Below, one piece after another: positions 11,092 to 20,450 of a stretch of 64,000 bases of DNA. Position 1 is the stretch's first letter. Each line of letters opens with the position of its first letter. Both the position numbers and the translations under genes were made by a program. The notes below the pieces were generated by a model that saw only the letters and a program-made list of their open reading frames with translations, ran no database searches and was not told the DNA's origin. The DNA is taken from positions 531,343-595,342 of the forward strand of contig NW_003314354.1 of the NCBI RefSeq assembly GCF_000143415.4, written 5' to 3'. The stretch comes from Selaginella moellendorffii. Its lineage: Eukaryota > Streptophyta > Lycopodiopsida > Selaginellales > Selaginellaceae.

Positions 11092-14089
11092 ATGGAGGCG
11101 ATGGAGGCCTGTGTCCGGGGAAGCCTCTGGGGGTGTCAAGCAGGAGCTAGCTTCGCGTTGAGGCGCCAAATAAGGCTCAAGCTCGTAGTACGCAATTGCA
11201 GTTCACAGCGATCTGTCTGGTGGAAAGCTGGAGCGGCGCTGTTGCTGAAGTCTGCAAGTGCATCGGCCTGCGCTCGCCACAAGCAGGTTCCAGTACTGGG
11301 ATGCATCTCCAGCAGCCTGGCGACTGGTGCAGGAGGGGGCTGCAATTTCAACAGTGGTGGAGGCCAAGGACCAGGAGGAGGAGGTGGAGGCGGAGATGGG
11401 TTTCAGACGTCGGCTGTGCCAGCACAGTCAGTGAGCGGCGAAGCTGACGATTCGAGTGCTGCTCAACCAGTAATTATTCTCGACGTTGGGGTATGTCACA
11501 CATAGGAGCTTTTGTTTATCAGTTTATTTGGCTTGCAACAGGGCATGTCGTGTGGTGGGTGCGCAGCGTCCGTAAAGAGGATCCTTGAGTCCCAGGTCTC
11601 GGCTTCGATGAGTGTATGCATGCAATGACTATGAATTTTCCAGGTTCAAGTAGCTTCTGCTACTGTCAATCTTGCCACAGAAACCGCAGTTATTCACGTC
11701 AAACAGGATTCTCCTGCAGCATCTAATCGGGAGATTGCGGAACATCTTGCAAATCACCTGACTACTTGCGGATTTAAATCATCAGTACGAGGTGAGGTGT
11801 CTTCCCTTTGCAGCACAATAGACTAGGAAGGAATCCATCCTTGCCTGATTTGTTTTTCTGCATGGTTGCAGAAGTTCCTCTGTAAAGCAGTGGAGATTTT
11901 GCTTTCAATAAACTATATCTCTGTGAACATGATTCAACTGGAATAGACTGAGATGTTTCATTGGGCTTTGGTCATGCAGAACAAGGGTCCCAAAGTCGTC
12001 TTCAAGCAGCTTACAAAAGAAAAGAGGAACGTAAAGTTCGTTTGAAAGACTCTGGTATGCATAGTGTTCTGTAAATGCATGTCATGGATTAACTTGACTG
12101 AGCAGGGCGGAGATTGGCAGCAGCCTGGACGCTATTTTCTCTGAGTCTCGTTGGCCACGCAAGTCACTTCGGTCTCAAATATTTTCCTCCATGGCTACAT
12201 TTTTTCCACTCAGTGAGCTTTCAGATGTCTCTTTGCGTTTTCTCGCTAGTAGGACCTGGCCGCAGCCTTCTCTTGGACGGATGGAAAAGCTTTCGTCGAA
12301 GGAGTCCCAATATGAACACCCTGGTGGGCTTAGGAGCTGTTTCATCTTTTGCAGTCAGTGTCATCGCGGCACTATATCCAAAGCTGGTAGAGTTCGATCC
12401 TTACATTGAGAAGGCTTAAGCGTTTGGTTCACAGGGTTGGAGTTCGTTTTTCGAAGAGCCCGTAATGCTTTTAGCTTTCGTGTTGCTCGGCAGAGCAGTG
12501 GAAGAAAGAGCAAAAGTGAAGGCAAGCAGTGATATGGAAAGCCTACTTGGACTTCTTCCCAAAAATGCTCGGCTTGTTATGGGGAAAAGCTTAGACGAAG
12601 TTCCATCGACAGTGGACGTTCCATGTGATAGCATTGTACTGGGAGACCGGGTTATGGTCTTACCTGGGGTATGTTAAGTATAGCTATCATTCTTCGGTTC
12701 ATTTAATTTTATTGTTCTCAGGACATTATCCCAGTGGATGGCATTGTGAAAGAAGGCAGAAGCACTGTGGATGAATCCAGTCTTACTGGTGAACCTCTTC
12801 CGATTTTGAAGAAATCTGGTGTAAGTTACGACTTTTGTGGCCTTGTTGCTCAACTTAATGCAATAATGCAGGATGAAGTAAATGCTGGAACAGTGAACCA
12901 CAATGGTGTGATCCTGGTTGAAGCAGTGCGGTCTGGTGATGAAACCGTTGTTGGGGATATTGTGAGGATGGTAGAGAACGCTCAATTAAGAGAAGCACCA
13001 ATACAGAGGTTGGCTGACAAGGTGTGTGGACGCAAACGTCACTGTTTAGCGCGCTGACTGTTTTTCTTTGTAGGTTTCAGGCAAGTTTTGTTATGCAGTA
13101 ATGGCCTTATCTGTCGCCACTCTCGGATTTTGGAGCGTTTTGGGACCAAAGCTGTTTCCTTCCGTCATCCCGACTGGTGGTGGACTTCTTCTCGGCCTAC
13201 AGCTTGCTTGTAATGTGCTTGTGAGTATATATTTCACTGATTGTTTGGCACTGCTCAACTTCTTACCGGTTCTCCAGGTGATTGCCTGTCCTTGCGCTCT
13301 TGGACTTGCCACACCAACCGCTGTTCTGGTACTTAAAACTTTGTTCGTCATTGTAAGACTTGTATTTGCACTTATCTAGGTGGGCACGTCACTGGGAGCA
13401 CGAAATGGTTTACTAGTTCGAGGTGGAGACATTCTAGAAAAAGCATCCGCTGTTGATGCGGTTGTGTTCGACAAGACTGGCACACTTACACTGGGGAGGC
13501 CTGTTGTGGTTGACGTGGTGTTAAATAAGTATTACTATCTAGTTAGAAGATACTACACTTACTAACTATTTCTTTCAGGTACTGGAGTAAAGAAGAAGTT
13601 CTAAAGTTTGCTCATGGAGTGGAACGTACAGCAAGCCATCCTCTCGCAAAAGCCATTGTTCAGGAAGCAGAAAACGTAGGATCTACCGGCGCATTGGTGA
13701 GAACTATGTTCTCTGTGAGCAGAAATGTTCTGATCTGTTATTCTCTAGGTGCAAGATGGATCTTTCGAGCAAGAACCTGGGAGTGGGGCAACAGCTGTTG
13801 TGGATGGAAAGAGAGTAACTGTCGGCACCTTAGATTGGGTCCAAAGGTTTCTCTTATATCTATCTACTTGTGGCAATATCTATTAATTTTGATATGTTGT
13901 AGGTTCGGAACGGTTGGAGAGCCCCCGCGACTTCTGGGAAATCCGGAAGGAAGAACAGTTGTTTTTGTCGGGCTGGACAACTCCATTGCTGCTGCTATCA
14001 CTTTGGTCGACGAAATCAGGGACGACGCCGCGGAGACTGTGAGAGCTCTGATTACATTCACATATCCTTTTACAGCTTCGTTCTTGTGA
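11092..14089 (+). pseudogene. Chloroplast-type Cu P-type ATPase (PAA/HMA6-8), catalytic domain truncated
   Basis: Multi-exon plus-strand gene. A Ser/Gly-rich, basic N-terminus (likely transit peptide) is followed by a heavy-metal domain (GMSCGGCAASVKRILESQ, 11542-11595), membrane segments, the actuator motif (SLTGEP, near 12780), the ion-binding CPC motif (VIACPCALGLATPTA, near 13300), the phosphorylation site ([15 protein letters not shown], near 13465) and the start of the nucleotide domain. At about 14050, inside DDAAETV, homology stops. The frame runs into sequence copied from gene X and terminates at 14087-14089. The expected hinge motif GDGINDAP and the segment leading to it are absent from the window. 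The last membrane pair reappears at 14482-14831. Exons to this point look normal (e.g. 11092-11490, 11542-11595, 11644-11791). PAA1/PAA2 supply copper to plastocyanin; this copy should not pump. Confidence 0.85.
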
Positions 14090-14440
14090 TTTTTTCGATC
14101 AAACTTCCTGTAGCACTTCACACAGACGAGAGAAAGACTATTCCTCGTCCATTAAAGCTGCAAAAGGAATCCAACTTGAGTAACCTCCGTTTCTAGGAGA
14201 GTTCAAGATACACTTCTTCCAGGTTCGCACTCATCATGAATATGTATTGGTTACTGATGGCTTCGTTAGGCACAGGGCGTCTTGATCTGTTCACAGCAGA
14301 AAGATCCTCGGCAGTGCGTTTGTCCAGCGACGTGGAGCCGAGCTGCTCGTTGCAACTCTGCTCAGTATCCGACGCTTCGGATGAGATTTGGACACGGGAT
14401 ACGTTTCGAGTTTGAAGAAGGATCAGACAAGTAAGAAGAT
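14051..14440 (+). pseudogene. Gene X fragment inserted inside the Cu-ATPase gene
   Basis: From 14051 the sequence matches 18190 onward almost base for base (constant offset of 4139). Both match the middle exons of the apparently intact gene X at about 23131-23555, but with the same small deletions: 8 nt near 14178, 9 nt near 14210, 18 nt near 14330 and 10 nt near 14390. The reading frame is broken. It replaces the Cu-ATPase exons encoding the hinge region. The right junction lies just before gtaagaag, apparently the start of an ATPase intron. Confidence 0.8.
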
Positions 14441-14481
14441 GGATTCTGATTTTCTTATCGTTCTTAAAATCTGGTTCCAGG

Positions 14482-14831
14482 TGGTGGATGCTCTCGAATT
14501 AAGCCGAAGAATCCAGAGAAAGATAAAGCAGAACTTATGCTGGGCATTCATGTACAACATAGTTAAGTGGCTATTTTGGTGGTTCTTTTTGTTAAAACTT
14601 TCCAGTGCTGTTTGTTGACAGATTGGTTTGCCAATAGCTGCGGGGGCTCTTGTTCCAGCCACCAGAGTGATGCTCACGCCGTCACTGGCGGGTGCTCTCA
14701 TGGGATTGAGCTCGCTGGGAGTGGTGACTAATTCGCTCCTGCTTCACTGGGAATACTTTGTTCACGTGGACAAGCATCGCAGTAAAGCACCACTCGGAGC
14801 GAGCGATAGCATTGCCATTGTTACTTCATGA
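14482..14831 (+). pseudogene. Cu-ATPase 3' end, copy 1 (last membrane helices)
   Basis: Two exons joined over a short intron encode VVDALELSRRIQRKIKQNLC, then GLPIAAGALVPATRVMLTP and LMGLSSLGVVTNSLLLHWEY. This is the final transmembrane pair of PAA2/HMA8-type ATPases. The stop is at 14829-14831. It is cut off from the 5' part by the gene X fragment. A splice from 14040 (gtgaga donor) to 14482 would produce a protein lacking the hinge domain. Confidence 0.85.
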
Positions 14832-14904
14832 TTCGTTCAACTTTCATATTCTTCACGAACTCAGTGAGTTTTGAGGAAGAAAAACTGCGATTCTTTACTC
14901 ATCG

Positions 14905-15470
14905 TTATCTTACAATTCTGCAACTCCAAGGCTTGTCCCGGTTGTAATAATAGTAAACATCGCACCTCAGGAACTGGGAGCACCTGGCTAGCGTAGATTC
15001 CCAGAGGCTTGGCCGCGCCCGCGGTCCAAACAACAAATCCCACAGATCCCTTTTGCTTTGCGTGATCTCCACATTGACTGCGCCAGGCCTCACCCCCGGC
15101 ATCTCCACGACGATCACATACGAGTCTGGACGGTTCCACATGTCCAAGAAGGGCGGGATGGTGATGACCCGTGAATCACCACCACACGCAGCTCTGTAGC
15201 CAGCAAGAGCTTCAGGCTGAACCAGCTCCTCCGCCATGTCAGTAACCAGAAGATCGCACCGCACCCACAGCAGGAAGCACAGCACGCTCCTCGCTCTCCG
15301 CCTCTTGCTCGTCGAATCCAAATCCCACAACAAGCGGCACAGTTACCCGCAAGAGACCATCGTCAAGCTGGTGGCTGATGCGCCCTGCGTCAACGTGCTG
15401 CGGGAGGACAAACTTCGGAGCAAACAGCTTGGTGAGCGCACCGCGCTCCTCTCTCCGTGCAACGGAATAT
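14905..15470 (-). pseudogene. Two-domain small HSP, truncated duplicate (copy 1)
   Basis: Duplicate of the 19056-20183 gene. It keeps the second alpha-crystallin region start (DMWNRPDSYVIVVEMPGVRP) and the C-terminal tail (CDVYYYYNRDKPWSC). About 205 bp are missing in frame, joining FGPRAR to PSLWEST and deleting the end of the domain. An 8-bp deletion next to MAEEL shifts the upstream frame. The homology to the parent fades out near 15460, so the signal peptide and first domain are absent. Confidence 0.8.
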
Positions 15471-15652
15471 GCCTCGTAGAATTGGCAAACATCGGCTAGG
15501 TTTTATGAATGGTCTAGGGCTGTTTGAGAGCTTGCGATGGTGATCCTACTAGGCATGTTGCTGCTGATTGTGCTGGCGATGCTGCACCCGCCGCCTAAGC
15601 ATCGCAATGTGTGGGCTACTGCCACCTGGATCCTCTTCCTTGTGGGTAAGTT

Positions 15653-15967
15653 AAATCTTTTTCAATGCTTATAGATTGCTGCCATTCGACATTGCTGATG
15701 CTGTTTATTTTAGTGGGCATTTTGATTTTTCTTGCTCTGTGGGAGAGATATGGACACTTTGAGGAAGTATTTTCTCCTGTCGTGATTCTAGAAAACTGGT
15801 TTGCAGTCAAGAAGGGCACTAGTTCTGCGTTACCTTGGAGATTGCCCTCTTATGGAAATCGTCGAGGCTTACTAATAGTGGTCAACGATGAGAATATCAC
15901 TAGATGCACTGATGATGCTGCTGACATTGAGATGTTACGCCACGAGTCTTTTGGATACACTGAAGTC
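15653..15967 (+). repeat. Left arm of 315-bp inverted repeat in metacaspase locus
   Basis: The reverse complement of this stretch (end of intron 1 plus most of exon 2) is found at 16207-16521 with roughly 90% identity by eye and almost no gaps. The spacer is 239 bp (15968-16206). Confidence 0.9.
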
Positions 15968-16206
15968 TAGCTCCTGTCCGGTATCGTTACTGGTTTATGA
16001 TTGTTTGCGTCTCTTTACTTTACATGGTTGGTTTTTGTTAGGTCCGAGCACTAGACGTGCTTATTTTGCAATCAAAAAGTTCATCACAAGTGGAGTTACT
16101 GGAGATCGGCTTTTCTTCTTCTTTTGTGGACATGGTTTGGAGAGCCTTCTTGATATGAATGGTGATGAACTTGATGGCAACAATGAAGCAATTTGCTTCT
16201 CAAATG

Positions 16207-16521
16207 GACTTCAGTTTATCCAAAGGACTTGTGGAGTAGCATCTCAATGTCAGCAACGTCATCAGTGCATCCAGTGATATTCTCATCATTAACCGTTATT
16301 AGTAGGCCTCGACGATCTTTATAAAAAGGCAATCTCCAGGGTAACGCGGAATCAGTGCCCTTCTTGACCGCAAACTAGTTTTCTAAAGTCACGACGGGAG
16401 AAAACGCTTCCTCAAAGTGTCCCTATCTCTCCCACAGAGCAAGAAGAATCGAAATGCTCACTAGAATAAATAGCATCAGCAATGTTGAATGGCAGCAATC
16501 TATAAGCATCGAAAAAGATTT
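16207..16521 (-). repeat. Right arm of 315-bp inverted repeat
   Basis: Inverted copy of 15653-15967. It starts inside the ORF following EAICFSN, so it overwrites the natural end of exon 3. A transcript through the locus could fold into a stem of about 315 bp with mismatches. Confidence 0.9.
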
Positions 16522-17389
16522 GGGTATGCTTTTTCATTTATTCTTCTGTTATGTTTTTTGGTCATGATTTTGTTTGTATGTAGGTGCTCGTAGATGATAT
16601 TCTACATAAGATAATGGTAGAAGATCTTCAACCTGGTGTCCAGCTAACTGCTGTGCTTAACACATGCCACAGCGGCACGATGCTTAATTTGCCTTTCCAG
16701 ACAACAGGGAAAAGATGGATGAAGGCTTCGAATCAAGTTTCAACTCCGCTGCAGGCAAAGGTTTCTTCAAAACGACTGTTACCTCAATTGCAGCGTGCCT
16801 GGATCACGAGATAACTTTGTTTGTAAGTTTCTTTTGCCCATTGTTTGATTTGTTCTCTCAGTTTCTGTTATTCTTTTCAGGATCGAACTCAGAGACACAG
16901 TCTTTTCACTCTCGATTTCACCAAATCCATTCGTGAAGGAGCAAACACGTACAAGCTACTCCTTGAGAGTATGCACAAGAAGCAGCAAGAAGCTGGATTA
17001 AGGAATAGCACAATCAATATATGTGCAACTGAACCGTTTTCTCTTGATCAGGTACTTGTGTTGTAGCCTCTGAATGAAGTTCTCCTGGCGTTAATAAAGT
17101 TTACTGACTTTCCACTCGTATGGCGTTCTGGTGCAATATAAAAACATGGTGCTTTCATATAGGAATGTCGTTTCCATCTCGGAGATGACGAGAGGAGGCC
17201 ACTGCTGCCACGGACAGACCCGCAGAGCTTCTTAAGCGCTACTGAAAGCAATGAAAGAATACGGGAGCTTCCAGATTGGATACACCAAGGCAATTTTTGT
17301 GAGAGTAGAGTGCAGTGTCAGTACACGCGTAAGAAAGTGGAAAGCAAAAGCTCCGTCGGGATTTGAAAACTTTGACGATCGGATCGACG

Positions 17390-18565
17390 CCTGATTAGTT
17401 TAGTTTTAATCTTTATAATTACTCAAGATTAGAAATAAATGAATTATAACGTTAACATTTAGGTCGGATTGCTTGGAAGGAGCGAGGAGCGCAGAGGATG
17501 GCGACGCGTCGGCGGGACAGGCTCCTCGAAATGTCGAGTGCCGCCGCTTCTTCTTGTCCCGTTGTTATGGAGGACGACGATCCGCCACCGGAAATGGGGA
17601 TCTCGAGGTAGGCAAAATTTGCAGACTTTTCCCTGGATCCCTCTAGATGTCAGGGTCGAGGACGCTCCAGTTGTAGCTCCCGTTCCTCCTGGTCGAAAAA
17701 TTAAGAAGTACCGTAATCTGAGGAAGAGTCTTGGCCTTTCTCACTGGCGAATGTGAAATTTTCGTGCTGCGCACCTAAATTTTACATCGGCGTTTTGGAT
17801 CCGGACGAGCTTCCCATACCAACGCGATCATCACCCAAGAAGCTGCCGGAGCTACCCACTCTTGAAGTAAAGTCCAGTTTACACGACGAGTGCAACACAA
17901 GCGTGGAGAAGAATTCCAACAGGGACAGTTTGCGGGAGACATGTTTTTCCGAAAGATTCGACAGCCGTTCCAAGCCGCTTGGTATGTTTTCTCGTTCCTC
18001 GCTGTATGAGACTCATGTTCTTTTTACTTGTTCTTAGACATATCGATCATGGAAGAGTCTGCTCGAGACACTTCTGTAAGTTTGGAGCTTTATTTGTATG
18101 CCAAGGCCTATACCTCTAAGTCCAGTTGTGCTCCTGCAAAAACAGCGATAGAATCTGCTATACAAAAGGACACTCGGGTACGACTTCCCATTACATTCAC
18201 ATATCCTTTTACAGCTTCGTTCTTGTGATTTTTTCGATCAAACTTCCTGTAGCACTTCACACAGACGAGAGAAAGACTATTCCTCGTCCATTAAAGCTGC
18301 AAAAGGAATCCAACTTGAGTAACCTCCGTTTCTAGGAGAGTTCAAGATACACTTCTTCCAGGTTCGCACTCATCATGAATATGTATTGGTTACTGATGGC
18401 TTCGTCTGGCACAGGGCGTCTTGATCCGTTCACAGCAGAAAGATCCTCGGCAGTGCGTTTGTCCAGCGACGTGGAGCCGAGCTGCTCGTTGCAATCCTGC
18501 TCAGTATCCGACGCTCATGATGAGATTTGGACACGGGATACGTTTCGAGTTTGAAGAAGGATCAG
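17390..18565 (+). pseudogene. Gene X pseudogene (copy fused to Cu-ATPase 3' end)
   Basis: Colinear with the intact gene X from its 5' flank (about 22155) to about 23555. The start (17498) and the exon with KIKKYRNLRKSLG and ELPTLEVKSSLHDECNT are recognisable. Several deletions of about 8-30 bases remove parts of exons: the acidic segment of exon 1, the acceptor region of exon 3 and the four deletions shared with the 14-kb fragment. An in-frame TAG follows SNLSNLRF (near 18333). At about 18568 it joins Cu-ATPase intron sequence. Confidence 0.8.
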
Positions 18566-18569
18566 ACAA

Positions 18570-18970
18570 GTAAGAAGATGGATTCTGATTTTCTTATCGT
18601 TCTTAAAATCTGGTTCCAGGTGGTGGATGCTCTCGAATTAAGCCGAAGAATCCAGAGAAAGATAAAGCAGAACTTATGCTGGGCATTCATGTACAACATA
18701 GTTAAGTGGCTATTTTGGTGGTTCTTTTTGTTAAAACTTTCCAGTGCTGTTTGTTGACAGATTGGTTTGCCAATAGCTGCGGGGGCTCTTGTTCCAGCCA
18801 CCAGAGTGATGCTCACGCCGTCACTGGCGGGTGCTCTCATGGGATTGAGCTCGCTGGGAGTGGTGACTAATTCGCTCCTGCTTCACTGGGAATACTTTGT
18901 TCACGTGGACAAGCATCGCAGTAAAGCACCACTCGGAGCGAGCGATAGCATTGCCATTGTTACTTCATGA
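18570..18970 (+). pseudogene. Cu-ATPase 3' end, copy 2
   Basis: Essentially identical to 14431-14831, including the final membrane pair (GLPIAAGALVPATRVMLTP) and stop. No 5' half exists at this locus; gene X pseudogene sequence precedes it. Confidence 0.85.
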
Positions 18971-19055
18971 TTCGTTCAACTTTCACAACTTCACGAACTC
19001 AGTGAGTTTTGAGGAAGAAAAACTGCGATTCTTTACTCATCGTTATCTTACAATT

Positions 19056-20183
19056 CTAGTAGAGGATGCAACTCCAAGGCTTGTCCCGGTTGTAATAATA
19101 GTAAACATCGCACCTCAGGAACTGGGAGCACCTGTCTAGCGTAGATTCCCAGAGGCTTGGCACTGCCTTGGGCAGAGTCACCTTCACCAAGCCATCGCTG
19201 ACATGGTAAGTTGCGTTTGCACCAACCGGGTACTTGGGGGGAAAAGAAAGCCTGAGCGCGAACTCTTTGGTGTTCGCTCCTCCCCGCTCCAGCCTCCGTG
19301 CTTGGCCCTCGTCTTCGTCTTGAGTAACGCCAGTGACAGACACTATAGAACTACCCTTCCCATCCCGCGCCCGCGGTCCAAACAATAAATCCCACAGATC
19401 CCTTTTGCTTTGCGTGATCTCCACATTGACTGCGCCAGGCCTCACCCCCGGCATCTCCACGACGATCACATACGAGTCTGGACGGTTCCACATGTCCAAG
19501 AAGGGCGGGATGGTGATGACCTGTGAATCGCCACCACACGCAGCTCTGTAGCCACCAAGAGCTTCAGGCTGAATGAGCTCCTCCGCCATGTTAGTGGTGC
19601 AGTAACCAGAAGATCGCACCGCACCCACAGCAGGAAGCACAGTACGCTCCTCGCTCTCCGCCTCTTGCTCGTCGAATCCAAATCCCACAACAAGCGGCAC
19701 AGTTACCCGCAAGAGACCATCATCAAGCTGGTGGCTGATGCGCCCTGCGTCAACGTGCTGCGGGAGGACAAACTTCCGAGCAAACAGCTTGGTGAGCGCA
19801 CCGCGGTCGTCTCTCCAGCGACCCCGCCCATGCTCCTCCCGTGCAACTCCAGCGATTGAGAGAATCGACTGCTGGGAGGCCCAAGGCAGGACTTCCACCT
19901 TGACATCGCTGCCCCTCACCCCCGGCATCTCCACAAGGATGACATAGGCGTGCGGCAGCCGCCACACATCTGTGAGAGCAGCGGTCACCACCGTGTCGGC
20001 TACGTAGCACATGGGAGTTATGAAGGCGTCTTGTGCTCTTACGCTGGTGTGGCCGGCCGTGCCGCAGCCCCGCGCCACCTTGAGGGAGCACCGGTCGGAG
20101 GACCTGTCAGCACCGCCGCAAGCCTGCGCCATCACCGCCAGCACCTGCAACAAGACGAGAAGCATCGCCATTGCCTTCCCCAT
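19056..20183 (-). CDS. Secreted/ER protein with two alpha-crystallin (HSP20) domains
   Basis: Continuous 375-aa frame. It begins with a clear signal peptide (MGKAMAMLLVLLQVLAVMAQ, then ACGGA). Domain 1 (about residues 70-165) starts DVWRLPHAYVILVEMPGVRG and ends DDGLLRVTVPLV. Domain 2 (about 228-345) starts DMWNRPDSYVIVVEMPGVRP, contains LSFPPKYPVGANATYHVSDG and ends DGLVKVTLPK. Both have the PGV start and the GxLxVTxP strand typical of small heat-shock proteins. Usual plant sHSPs have one domain in 150-220 aa. The C-terminal tail (CDVYYYYNRDKPWSCILY) is Tyr/Cys rich and has no KDEL or IxI motif. A partial, broken duplicate lies at 14905-15470. Chaperone activity is expected by family; the compartment is inferred from the signal peptide. 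Confidence 0.82.
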   Translation of the reverse strand: MGKAMAMLLVLLQVLAVMAQACGGADRSSDRCSLKVARGCGTAGHTSVRAQDAFITPMCYVADTVVTAALTDVWRLPHAYVILVEMPGVRGSDVKVEVLPWASQQSILSIAGVAREEHGRGRWRDDRGALTKLFARKFVLPQHVDAGRISHQLDDGLLRVTVPLVVGFGFDEQEAESEERTVLPAVGAVRSSGYCTTNMAEELIQPEALGGYRAACGGDSQVITIPPFLDMWNRPDSYVIVVEMPGVRPGAVNVEITQSKRDLWDLLFGPRARDGKGSSIVSVTGVTQDEDEGQARRLERGGANTKEFALRLSFPPKYPVGANATYHVSDGLVKVTLPKAVPSLWESTLDRCSQFLRCDVYYYYNRDKPWSCILY

Positions 20184-20339
20184 CCTCCCTTCCTAACCCC
20201 ACTACACGCTATATAGAGAATAACATTCCTTTTTACGTGACCCTTTAAACCCGTTGTTGATCTATGGTGATTTTTCAGCCAACTGAATCTTCCTCCTTGC
20301 TGTTAAAATGTTTCCATCTTTCTGGAGTTTTTTTCGACG

Positions 20340-20450
20340 CATATGTTAATTATTCTAGTGGGCATTCTCTCTGATGGAGAGACAGGGAGTTCCCGAAAAC
20401 TGGTTTGCGGTCAAGAAAGTGCATTAAAGGCCTTAACGATCTCCAAAACA
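20340..20450 (+). pseudogene. Remnant of metacaspase exon 2
   Basis: Short stretches (tctagtgggcatt; gaaaactggtttgcggtcaa) match metacaspase exon 2 at 15711-15820 in the same orientation and in the same place relative to the small HSP gene. This suggests the duplicated unit also contained the metacaspase. Confidence 0.6.

Larger units (their letters stand above)
15537..17330 (+). pseudogene. Metacaspase-like gene with N-terminal membrane anchor, disrupted
   Basis: Exon 1 (15537-15645) and exon 2 (15714-15980) encode two hydrophobic stretches (MVILLGMLLLIVLAML and WILFLVVGILIFLALW), then a caspase-fold start (RRGLLIVVN, CTDDAADIEML). Exon 3 (from 16042) has TGDRLFFFFCGHG, with the catalytic His, and DMNGDELDGNNEAIC. 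Exon 4 (from 16584) has VLVDDILHKIMVEDLQPGVQ and LNTCHSGTML, with the catalytic Cys at 16665-16667. The Asp usual before the Cys motif is Asn. Later sequence gives SIREGANTYKLLLESM and ATEPFSLDQ. Damage: TAG at 15968-15970 inside exon 2 where the splice frame needs a sense codon; a one-base shift near 16710; an inverted copy of exon 2 between exons 3 and 4. No zinc-finger prodomain is seen. Plant type I metacaspases are Ca-dependent Arg/Lys proteases. Confidence 0.78.
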
